Source: Rhizobium albus (GTDB lineage Bacteria; Pseudomonadota; Alphaproteobacteria; Rhizobiales; Rhizobiaceae). From it: a DNA stretch of 64,000 nucleotides. The notes beneath the pieces are model-generated. The model worked only from the letters and a program-made list of their open reading frames with translations, searched no databases and was not told the origin of the DNA. A program made the position numbers and the translations under genes. Positions 44,815-52,301 of the stretch are shown here, in pieces. How positions within the stretch are numbered: position 1 is the stretch's first letter; each line of letters begins with the position of its first letter. Where the stretch lies: assembly GCA_030160035.1 (NCBI GenBank), contig BSNO01000001.1, forward strand, positions 1-64,000. Direction: 5' to 3'.

Positions 44815-45487
44815 AGACGCCGACGCCTTCTTCATGGTCGGTGATCGCGAGGCGTGTTTCGAGGGCCTTGCGGATGTGGTTGATGCCCGCGGCCTCGGCC
44901 CTCAACGTATCGCGGGCGCGGATCGCGTCGATCAGCTCCTTGTGCTCGCCATGGGCGATCACGGTGCGGCCTTCCTGAACGAAGGTGGTTTCCGGCAGAA
45001 GTGCGATCGTCTCCTGCAGATCCTCGACCGCCTGGCGGAGATAACGGTTGCGCGCCGCATCGTAGAGCCGAGCGTGGAACTGGCGGTTGATCAGCGCGGC
45101 CACTTTCGGCGTGCCATCCGCCTTGAGAAACTGTTCGTTCAGCCGTTCCAGATTGGCGATCTCGGCTTCCGTCGCATGCTGCGCGGCAAAGCGGGCAACG
45201 AGGCCTTCCATCTCCTGCCGCATCGCATAGAGCTCGAAGATCTGCTGCATCGAGAGCACGGCAACGGCGACGCCGCGACCGGGTGCTGCTTCCAGCAGGC
45301 CCTTTTCCTGGAGACGGCCGAGCGCCTCGCGCACCGGCGTGCGGCTGACGCCGATCCGCATCGCGACTTCTTCTTCGCGCAGCGGGTCGCCGGGCTTGTA
45401 ATGCCCGTCACGGATCGCTGCCAGAATGGCGCGATAGGCGTTCTGGCCGCGCGTCTTGCTCAAATCTTCAGTTCGGTTCTCTGTCAT
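44798..45487 (-). CDS. GntR family regulator, FCD type
   Basis: Regulator of 229 residues. The N-terminal winged helix (YRAILAAIRDGHYKPGDPLREEEVAMRIGVSRTPVREALG) is followed by an all-helical FCD ligand domain with the metal-binding His/Asp set (NRQFHARLYDAARNRYL, IAHGEHKELIDAI). FCD regulators typically repress acid-catabolism operons until the substrate or an intermediate binds. The ATG at 45487 is favoured; the frame extends upstream to 45709 through the promoter region and loses similarity. The shared tandem operator lies 74 bases upstream, so autoregulation is likely. Confidence 0.9.
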   Translation of the reverse strand: MTENRTEDLSKTRGQNAYRAILAAIRDGHYKPGDPLREEEVAMRIGVSRTPVREALGRLQEKGLLEAAPGRGVAVAVLSMQQIFELYAMRQEMEGLVARFAAQHATEAEIANLERLNEQFLKADGTPKVAALINRQFHARLYDAARNRYLRQAVEDLQETIALLPETTFVQEGRTVIAHGEHKELIDAIRARDTLRAEAAGINHIRKALETRLAITDHEEGVGVFRPAR

Positions 45488-45560
45488 CGCGCCATCGTCC
45501 TTAAGCTTTCCCGCCCGCACTGAAAAGTTGCGTCGATGCCGCATCGCGGTTGGCCATTTC

Positions 45561-45576
45561 GTATGCGGCTGTGTAC
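45561..45576. promoter_or_regulatory. Tandem GTATAC-type operator, gntR/abrB intergenic
   Basis: GTATGC-GGCT-GTGTAC: two hexamers 10 bp apart between divergent gntR and the AbrB-family gene. The stretch ATGCGGCTGT-TACA is repeated almost exactly at 48131. Confidence 0.58.
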
Positions 45577-45621
45577 AAAAGATTCTGAAGTCCCGCCATC
45601 CACCATCAATCGACAATTCGA

Positions 45622-46809
45622 ATGCAATCGGCAATGACCCAATACGGTAATACGCACGAAGCGGGTGCGTCCCCAGAAGAGCGGGCGCCTTGGCCCGACC
45701 CTGTGCCACCGAAGAAGAACGGTTCAGGGCCGGAAGGCATGCGCGGTTTCCTCATCCGCCTTCGCACGCTGGCCGTCGGCACGATCGGTGGGTATTGCGG
45801 CTACCGGCTCGGCATCCCACTCGGCTGGCTGCTCGGCGCGATGATTGCGACGATTCCCCTTGCGATCGCCGGGATCGACATGCGCTCGTTCCGAAAACCG
45901 CGCCTCGTGATGATCGCCGTCATCGGCCTGATGGTGGGCAGCGCGTTCACGCCGGAAGTGGCGGCGCGCATCCCGGACTGGTGGCCGAGCCTTCTCGGCG
46001 TGCTCCTCTACGTCGTCATCGTTGCACTTGTCAGCATCGCCGTCTGCTGGCGCCTCGGTGCCATGACGCCGGCGACGGCGGCCTTTGCGGGCATGCCGGG
46101 GGGCTTGAGCGAAATGGTCATCATCGGTCCCGCGATGGGAGCCGATGTCCGCTCCGTCAGCCTGGTTCACGGCACGCGTCTCGTCGTTCTCATCGCTATG
46201 ACGCCGACCTTGCTGGCGGTCTTCGGTCTGATCGGCAGCGGTGCCGGGGATGGTGTCAGTCGTGCCATCCAATGGTTTCCGAGCATCAGTCTGGTCGATG
46301 TGGCGCTGCTTTCCGCCTGCGCGGTGATCGGCTTCCTCATCGCAAAGAAGATCCGGCTGCCTGCCGGCAATCTGACCGGACCGCTCATCCTCAGCGCCCT
46401 TGTTCATGTCACGGGCATCACCGACGCGCACATTCCAGACGCTTTGCTGGCTGCCGCACAGATCGTGATAGGTTCGGTCATCGGCCAGCATTTCGCCGGG
46501 ATCGCCCGCCGGGTGCTTCTGACGGGTCTGCTCTTGGGCGCACTTCTCACGGTTTTCTCCATGGCGCTGGCCGGTGGCTTCGCATTCGCCTTCGAACAGC
46601 TGCTTGGCGTCCCTTTCGCAATCGGGCTTCTGTCGCTCGTGCCAGGAGGTTTGCCCGAGATGAGCCTGATCGCCATCACGCTTGATGCCGATCCGGCCTT
46701 TGTGAGCCTTCATCATCTCGCGCGTGTCGTGCTGATCCTGATCACCGCGCCGGTTCTCATACCGCTATGGGTGCGGCGACTGGAGAAGCGTCGTATCGCC
46801 AGAGGTTAA
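45622..46809 (+). CDS. AbrB family membrane protein
   Basis: Integral membrane protein of 395 residues (or 391 from the ATG at 45634) with ten or more helices and two similar halves. Each half has a GMPGGLSEMV / LVPGGLPEMSL motif, diagnostic of the AbrB/ammonia-monooxygenase-like family. Despite the historical name it is not a transcription factor; such genes often accompany TTT transport systems and may be transporters. It is divergent from gntR and shares its operator region. Confidence 0.85.
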   Translation: MQSAMTQYGNTHEAGASPEERAPWPDPVPPKKNGSGPEGMRGFLIRLRTLAVGTIGGYCGYRLGIPLGWLLGAMIATIPLAIAGIDMRSFRKPRLVMIAVIGLMVGSAFTPEVAARIPDWWPSLLGVLLYVVIVALVSIAVCWRLGAMTPATAAFAGMPGGLSEMVIIGPAMGADVRSVSLVHGTRLVVLIAMTPTLLAVFGLIGSGAGDGVSRAIQWFPSISLVDVALLSACAVIGFLIAKKIRLPAGNLTGPLILSALVHVTGITDAHIPDALLAAAQIVIGSVIGQHFAGIARRVLLTGLLLGALLTVFSMALAGGFAFAFEQLLGVPFAIGLLSLVPGGLPEMSLIAITLDADPAFVSLHHLARVVLILITAPVLIPLWVRRLEKRRIARG

Positions 46810-46926
46810 TGCAAAGTTAGCCGGTCATGTCGAACCGCGATGACCCCCTGCCTAACCAGCGCTGCCGATCGCCAACACTTGAGCGTATCTTCGCTCCATC
46901 AACAATTGCCTGCGATGGAGACGACC

Positions 46927-47079
46927 ATGCGGATCACATCCCTTTTCACCCGCGCGATCGACGCGCTCAGCGACCATTTCGAAGGTGTGCGGCGGTACGA
47001 GACGAACCGGCTCGTTGGTGCGCGCCGCGACATGTGGCGGGGCCTGCCCAACGCCGCGCCTTCGAAGGTCAAGCGATAA
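46927..47079 (+). CDS. Possible small basic protein
   Basis: Candidate of 50 codons (MRITSLFTRAIDALSDHF..., ending SKVKR) in an otherwise empty 390-bp gap before a LysR gene. An alternative ATG lies at 46915. It is basic and probably helical. No ribosome site of note precedes it, and no family is recognised. It is kept because its composition is protein-like and it fills a gap; it could be spurious. Confidence 0.35.
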   Translation: MRITSLFTRAIDALSDHFEGVRRYETNRLVGARRDMWRGLPNAAPSKVKR

Positions 47080-47199
47080 GGATTGCCTGCCTTCGTGGCA
47101 GTTGGCACGAAACCGTCTATGTTCCGGGTCATGTCGTGGTCTGCTGGTCGATGATGAACGGCGCCCGACACATCGATGACCCAGTAAGGCGGGATAGAC

Positions 47200-48117
47200 A
47201 TGCAGACCTTCGACCCGGTGACGGCGCGGCTTCTGGTCGTGCTTGCCGAAAGCGGATCGATCGGCCGCGCAGCGGATCGTCAGAACATTGCGCCATCGGC
47301 CGTGAGCCGGCGGATCAGCGATCTTGAGGCACGGCTCGGCGTGTCGCTGTTCGATAGATCCACGCAAGGCGTTCGACTAACGCCCGCCGGCCGCACCTAT
47401 GTCGAAGGCGTGCGCACCATCTTACGGGAGATTGCCGACCTCGATACGGCAATGGCGGATTTCGCCGAGGGCCGCCGCGGCAATCTGCGGCTTGCCTGCA
47501 CGAGTTCCGCGCTGGCCGGACGCCTACCGGAACTTCTGGCCGATTACGCCCAGCGTTATCCGACCATCGCGCTCGACATTCAGGAGATGAACGCCGCCGG
47601 TGCTCTGCTTGCCATCGACGATGGGCAGGCGGATCTGGCGATCGTCGCCGACAACAACGATTTCAGCCGTTACGACACGCGGGTTTTTGAAGACGACCAG
47701 GTCTATGTGCTGAGCGCTCCGGACCACCTGATCGCCGAGCGGCTGCGAACCGGGAAGCCGATCGCCTTCGAAGAAGTCGCGGGTCATGAGGTGGTGGGCA
47801 TCCACCATTCCGGCGCGCTCGACCGATTGCTAAGCCAGGCAGCAGCCAGTGCCGGCCGTACGCTTGGCGAACGCGTCAATGTGGAAAGCTTTCCTTCACT
47901 CGTCCGCATGGTGGAAGCGGGCTTCGGCATCGGATTTCTGCGAGCAACGAGCCTGCATCTCCTCACACCAACCGATTTGGTCGCAGCACCCCTCGAGAAC
48001 GATTGGGCGAAGCGACAGCTGCTATTGGCGCATCGACGTTCCGGACCGGTCTCGCGGTCCATGGCTTCGTTCCTGGACCTGTGCACGCAGACCTACAGGC
48101 CGACCGCGATATCGTAG
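47200..48117 (+). CDS. LysR-family regulator
   Basis: Regulator of 305 residues with a typical winged helix (VTARLLVVLAESGSIGRAADR, APSAVSRRISDLEARLGVSL) and effector domain. It precedes the 2-hydroxyacid operon on the same strand, separated by a GTATAC-type operator. It is less similar to the LysR at 32958 than two recent duplicates would be. Target and ligand are unknown; the next operon is the obvious candidate. Confidence 0.9.
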   Translation: MQTFDPVTARLLVVLAESGSIGRAADRQNIAPSAVSRRISDLEARLGVSLFDRSTQGVRLTPAGRTYVEGVRTILREIADLDTAMADFAEGRRGNLRLACTSSALAGRLPELLADYAQRYPTIALDIQEMNAAGALLAIDDGQADLAIVADNNDFSRYDTRVFEDDQVYVLSAPDHLIAERLRTGKPIAFEEVAGHEVVGIHHSGALDRLLSQAAASAGRTLGERVNVESFPSLVRMVEAGFGIGFLRATSLHLLTPTDLVAAPLENDWAKRQLLLAHRRSGPVSRSMASFLDLCTQTYRPTAIS

Positions 48118-48128
48118 TCTCCCGTATT

Positions 48129-48144
48129 GCATGCGGCTGTATAC
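48129..48144. promoter_or_regulatory. Tandem GTATAC-type operator, hydroxyacid operon
   Basis: GCATGC-GGCT-GTATAC: two hexamers 10 bp apart, 60 bases before the ATG at 48204. It is the fifth member of the set. Confidence 0.58.
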
Positions 48145-48203
48145 ATAGCGGTCAATCCCTGCTAGCGAGGATGCATTGCGCGATACCAGGGAGGATATGC
48201 CGC

Positions 48204-49295
48204 ATGCCCGCTACAGACGTGTCTTTGAACGTCGATCCCGTCCGGCTGACCGAACTTGTCGCGCGCATCTTCGCTTCGGTGGGTGTGTCGACGGAGGATG
48301 CGCGCACGGTCGCGGACTGCCTCGTTCTGGCGGATTTGCGCGGCGTCGGATCCCACGGCGTCAGCCGCATGCCGATCTACCTGGAGCGTCTGCGCAAAGG
48401 GCTCGTGAACGCGGCACCGACGCTAGCCGTTCACGAAATCGCAGCCGCCTGTGCCAAGATCGACGGCGACAACGGGCTGGGTTTCCTTGTCGCGAAGAAG
48501 GCAATGGCGGAGGCGTGCGCGCGGGCCGGAAGCTATGGTGTGGGCGTCGTGGCTGCGCACAACAGCACCCATTTCGGCATGGCGGCGACTTACCTGATCG
48601 ATGCGGCCGAAGCTGGCTACGTCTCTTTCGTGTTCACCAACGCCTCGCCGGCAATGCCGATCTGGGGCGGCAGGAAGCCGTTTCTCGGCACCAGCCCGTT
48701 CGCGTTCGGCGCCCCCGGTGGCGACGGCACGCCGCCGGTGATCCTCGACATGGCGACGTCGGTCGTGGCGCGTGGCAAGATCCGCCGCGCCGCGCAGAAG
48801 GGCGAACCGATCCCGGCTGGCTGGGCGCTCGATGCAGACGGCAACGAGACGACCGATGCGCAGAAAGCCTATGAAGGCATCATCCAGCCGCTCGGAGGGC
48901 CAAAGGGTTCGGGGCTGTCGTTGATGATGGAAGTGGTCGCCGGCGTCATGTCCGGCTCGGCCTTTGGAGGCGAGGTCGGCAATCAATATGCCGATTTCGA
49001 TCGCCCGCAGGATGTGGGCCACATGTTCGTCGCGCTGAAGCCGGATCTCTTTCTCGGCGAGGGGGATTATCGCACCCGCATGGGCGCGCTTGTCTCCCGC
49101 GCCAAAGGCCAGCCTCGCCTGCACGAGGATCAGCCGATACTGATGCCGGGCGAGCCGGAATCGATCCGCGAAGCGGAACGGCGGCGCAGTGGTCTGCCGA
49201 TATCGGTCGAGGACATCACGATGCTGGAAAACGAGGCGAGCCGCGCCGGCGTCGCCTTCGTTGCCGACGATCTCGCCCTGCGGAGTGCGGCATGA
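48204..49295 (+). CDS. Malate/L-lactate dehydrogenase family oxidoreductase
   Basis: NAD(P)-dependent enzyme of 363 residues in the LDH2/MDG family (malate, ureidoglycolate, sulfolactate dehydrogenases). The catalytic His region LRGVGSHGVSRMPIYLERLR is conserved, as are AHNSTHFGMAATYLI and PKGSGLSLMMEVVAGVMSG. The ATG at 48204 follows GGGAGG by about nine bases. The stop overlaps the next gene as ATGA. It probably oxidises a 2-hydroxy acid of the island to the 2-oxo acid. Confidence 0.9.
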   Translation: MPATDVSLNVDPVRLTELVARIFASVGVSTEDARTVADCLVLADLRGVGSHGVSRMPIYLERLRKGLVNAAPTLAVHEIAAACAKIDGDNGLGFLVAKKAMAEACARAGSYGVGVVAAHNSTHFGMAATYLIDAAEAGYVSFVFTNASPAMPIWGGRKPFLGTSPFAFGAPGGDGTPPVILDMATSVVARGKIRRAAQKGEPIPAGWALDADGNETTDAQKAYEGIIQPLGGPKGSGLSLMMEVVAGVMSGSAFGGEVGNQYADFDRPQDVGHMFVALKPDLFLGEGDYRTRMGALVSRAKGQPRLHEDQPILMPGEPESIREAERRRSGLPISVEDITMLENEASRAGVAFVADDLALRSAA

Positions 49296-50251
49296 AGATT
49301 GCGATCCTCGACGACTACCAGAACGTCGCGCAATCGCTTGCCGACTGGTCTTCGCTTGGCAGCGACGTATCGATCACCGTGTTTACGCGCAATCTGAGCG
49401 AAGACGAGGCTGCGGCAGAATTGGCCGAATTCGACGTGCTTGTGCTGATGCGCGAGCGCATGGCAATGCCGGCCTCGCTGATCGCGCGGCTGCCGGCACT
49501 CAAGCTCATCGTCGTCACCGGTGGCCGCACCCGCACGATCGACATGGACGCGGCAACGACACGCGGCATCACGATCTGCCACACGCATCCGGGCGAATCG
49601 CCGATGGCGACGCCGGAACTCGCCTTCGGGCTCATCCTCTCCGTTGCACGCTCGATACCGCAGGAACATGCGCGTGTTCGTGATGGTGGGTGGCAGGAAA
49701 CGATCGGCATGTCGATCGGAGACAAGACGCTCGGTCTCGTCGGGCTCGGCAAGCTCGGCAGCCGCATGGTTCCGATCGCGAAGGCCTTCGGCATGCAGGT
49801 GATTGCCTGGAGCCAGAACCTGACCGACGCGCATGCAGAAAGTCTTGGCGTGCGCCGCGTCGACAAGGAGACGCTCTTTCGCGAGGCGGACATCGTCTCG
49901 CTGCATCTCATTCTGTCGGAGCGCTCGAAGGGCACAGTCGGCGCGGACGAAATGGCGCTGATGAAGCAAGGCGCGATGCTGATCAACACCTCGCGCGGCG
50001 GCCTCGTCGATGAGGCAGCATTGATCGAGGCGCTGACGGAAGGCCGCATCCGCGCGGGCCTCGATGTCTACAACGAGGAGCCGCTGCCGGAAGATCATCC
50101 ATTGCGCCGTGTGCCGAATGCGGTGACGACGCCCCATCTCGGCTACGTGACGGAGGGCGCCTACGCTGCCTTCTATCGCGACGCCGTCGAAGATATCGCC
50201 GCATGGCGCGCCGGTGCTCCCGTGCGCGTGCTTGCGGCGCCGAAAGCTTGA
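49292..50251 (+). CDS. D-2-hydroxyacid dehydrogenase
   Basis: NAD(H)-dependent enzyme of 319 residues. The Rossmann motif GLVGLGKLGSRM is in mid-chain, and the catalytic set is present: NTSRGGLVDEAAL (Arg), DVYNEEPLPEDHPL (Glu) and TPHLGYVTEG (His). It belongs with glycerate/hydroxypyruvate/phosphoglycerate-type dehydrogenases but has no extra regulatory domain. Overlap with the upstream LDH2-family gene suggests that the pair interconverts stereoisomers through a shared keto acid. Confidence 0.92.
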   Translation: MKIAILDDYQNVAQSLADWSSLGSDVSITVFTRNLSEDEAAAELAEFDVLVLMRERMAMPASLIARLPALKLIVVTGGRTRTIDMDAATTRGITICHTHPGESPMATPELAFGLILSVARSIPQEHARVRDGGWQETIGMSIGDKTLGLVGLGKLGSRMVPIAKAFGMQVIAWSQNLTDAHAESLGVRRVDKETLFREADIVSLHLILSERSKGTVGADEMALMKQGAMLINTSRGGLVDEAALIEALTEGRIRAGLDVYNEEPLPEDHPLRRVPNAVTTPHLGYVTEGAYAAFYRDAVEDIAAWRAGAPVRVLAAPKA

Positions 50252-50263
50252 GGAGATTTCATA

Positions 50264-50746
50264 ATGCGCGACATCAAGACGGCCGACCTGGTCGACGATT
50301 ACGAAGACAAGGTCCGGTTCTGCGATGCGACATGGCAGCGGTTCGGTCGGCGCGCTTCAGCCTACGGTCCGATCTCGACGCTTAAAGTCTTCGAAGACAA
50401 TGCGCTGGTGAAGCAGACTCTGTCAGAGCCGGGCGAAGGTCGAATCCTTGTCGTCGATGGCGGCGGTTCGACGCGCACGGCGCTTGTCGGCGACGTACTG
50501 GCCGAGATCGGCCGCGCCAGCGGCTGGGCCGGCATTATCGTCAACGGCGCCATCCGTGACGGCGAGGCGTTGGGCGGCATGGATTTTCTCGTGTTCTCGC
50601 GGGGCCGGTCGCCGATCAAGAGCACCAAGACCGCTGCCGGACATCGCGATCTGCGCGTGACGTTCGGCCAAGCCGATTTCATCCCCGGGCAGTGGGTCTA
50701 CATGGATGCGGACGGCGTGCTGATTTCGGAACACGCGCTCTTCTAG
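50264..50746 (+). CDS. RraA / HMG-aldolase family protein
   Basis: Protein of 160 residues aligned end to end with RraA (VKVFEDNALV-like region, GRILVVDGGGSTRTALVGDVLAE). The Arg-Asp pair required by 4-hydroxy-4-methyl-2-oxoglutarate aldolases is present in VNGAIRDGEAL, where E. coli RraA has Arg-Gln. Together with the catabolic setting this favours a pyruvate- or oxaloacetate-releasing aldolase or decarboxylase over an RNase E inhibitor. GAGGAG lies just before the ATG, and the gene ends the operon. Confidence 0.85.
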   Translation: MRDIKTADLVDDYEDKVRFCDATWQRFGRRASAYGPISTLKVFEDNALVKQTLSEPGEGRILVVDGGGSTRTALVGDVLAEIGRASGWAGIIVNGAIRDGEALGGMDFLVFSRGRSPIKSTKTAAGHRDLRVTFGQADFIPGQWVYMDADGVLISEHALF

Positions 50747-50765
50747 GCGCTCGGGGCTCTCGATC

Positions 50766-51437
50766 TCACCGCGTCGAAACCGTGACCAGCGCCACCGGAA
50801 TGAGAACCGAGAGAGCGATCAAGCCGCCGACCAGCACGGTGCCCAGGGACAGAGCAAATCCGCGCAGCCGCCGCATCGGTCCGTGCACGGCAAACCATTC
50901 GGTCAGTGCGCCGAGATACCAGATCAGCCCTGCGAGGAAGAGCGTCCATGCGGTGATGCTGGACCACGCGTGGTCCAGCTGACCGATCATCAGTGCCATA
51001 TCGAGGCTGAGTGTGAACGGAGCCGCCAGATAGCATTGGCTATAAAAGGCCGGCCGCAACGTCGATCTGGTCAGCTTCTGGTTCTTCTGGTGGACGCGCT
51101 GGATACCGACCAGCAAGGGCAGCAGGCTGAAGATGACGGCCCTGAACAAGAGCAGATTGCGATCGTCGGACAGAACACCGCTCAGTTCCGGCTGCGCGGC
51201 GCCGATGTTCATCTGGAACAGATGGGCGATCACAAGAGTCAGGAACAGGAAGAGCGGAGGAGACACCGTGTCGACGAACTGCTCTTCGGGCGGATCGGTC
51301 AGTTCCCGCTCAGCATAGATCATCATGCGGACGGGGTGCGTGACGCAGCGCCAGAATGTCAGCGGATAGAAGATGAGCCAGGATACGATCTCGTAGAGGA
51401 GTGCCTCTGCGGATCGTAGAAGGTTCATGAGATCCAT
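50766..51437 (-). CDS. Membrane protein of unknown function, iron cluster
   Basis: Not recognised as a named family. It has five predicted helices in 223 residues and a distinct N-terminal segment (FYPLTFWRCVTHPVRMMIYAERELTD) resembling permease-like proteins of rhizobia. The start is uncertain: ATG 51437 has a GGGGA ahead of it, while ATGs at 51491 and 51551 would add a soluble stretch. It lies downstream of fhuF on the same strand, but its role in iron uptake is only suggested by position. Confidence 0.65.
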   Translation of the reverse strand: MDLMNLLRSAEALLYEIVSWLIFYPLTFWRCVTHPVRMMIYAERELTDPPEEQFVDTVSPPLFLFLTLVIAHLFQMNIGAAQPELSGVLSDDRNLLLFRAVIFSLLPLLVGIQRVHQKNQKLTRSTLRPAFYSQCYLAAPFTLSLDMALMIGQLDHAWSSITAWTLFLAGLIWYLGALTEWFAVHGPMRRLRGFALSLGTVLVGGLIALSVLIPVALVTVSTR

Positions 51438-51508
51438 GGCGTCCCCGAGACACTGCGGTTCGGCGCATTCTGCGACGATCTGCCGAGCCATGGCAATCCA
51501 TGGCGCGG

Positions 51509-52273
51509 CTATGCGTCGTCGGAGATGTTCCGGCCCGACAGCTTCGGACATGAGGCGCAGAGCGCTCCGGGCTCCGTCCGGTAGTGCAGGCAGCAGGCCT
51601 TGCGAACGAGCTGCGGCCGAAATCTGCCATCTTCGGAGGTTTTGAGTGCGATATCGCTCGCACCTTCCAGGCCCATCGCGTCCAGCCACCGCCTTTTGGC
51701 CGATAGCAGTGAAACGGCGTCTTCGTCGCTCGCAAACGATGGATGGGCAAGCATCACGCCGAGCAGGCGGTCCGCAAGCAGCCGTTCGGCGTAGATCCGC
51801 TTGATCTTGATGATGCCGCTCAGGCGCCAGAAGAGCGTATCGGTCAAACCGCTCAAGGCCTGCGCGGTCGCGGTCAGAGGATCGTCTGTGGTGCCGATCG
51901 CCATATCGCAGAACCGGTAGCCGGCGACGAGCGTGCCGTCGACACGCTGCTGCATGCGGTCGACCGCCAGGGTGCGATCGAGATCATGAACGGCGAGGAT
52001 TGCGAGCACGCATGGCTGCCAGATCAGCATAGACCAGACGCGGGCAGCCCAATAGGCAGGACCGGCCGCCTGATGCGCCTCGGCGGTGACGCGAACGAGA
52101 GCGGCGATCACACCGGCGTCGGCGTCGCTGCCATCGAGATAGCCAACCGACCAAGGCTCCATCCTGCCGTCAAGCAGGGGGGTCTGAAGCCGGGCAAGCT
52201 CGAACAACGCATCCATGCTTGCTGCGCCCTCCGGCGAAGCGTCCATTTGCAAGGTGCGAGGATGTCGGAGCAT
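51509..52273 (-). CDS. Siderophore-iron reductase, FhuF-like
   Basis: Cytoplasmic [2Fe-2S] protein of 254 residues that reduces ferric siderophores to release iron. The cluster ligands are in the unusual FhuF pattern at the C-terminus: a Cys pair, then ten residues, then C-x2-C (ACCLHYRTEPGALCASCPK). The rest of the chain matches the family loosely (YWAARVWSMLIWQPCVLAIL). Start at 52273 is a choice among ATG and GTG codons with weak ribosome sites. It lies 28 bp behind the TonB receptor. Confidence 0.87.
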   Translation of the reverse strand: MLRHPRTLQMDASPEGAASMDALFELARLQTPLLDGRMEPWSVGYLDGSDADAGVIAALVRVTAEAHQAAGPAYWAARVWSMLIWQPCVLAILAVHDLDRTLAVDRMQQRVDGTLVAGYRFCDMAIGTTDDPLTATAQALSGLTDTLFWRLSGIIKIKRIYAERLLADRLLGVMLAHPSFASDEDAVSLLSAKRRWLDAMGLEGASDIALKTSEDGRFRPQLVRKACCLHYRTEPGALCASCPKLSGRNISDDA

Positions 52274-52301
52274 GGCGTTCACGGCGTCGGACCTTTGCTC
52301 G

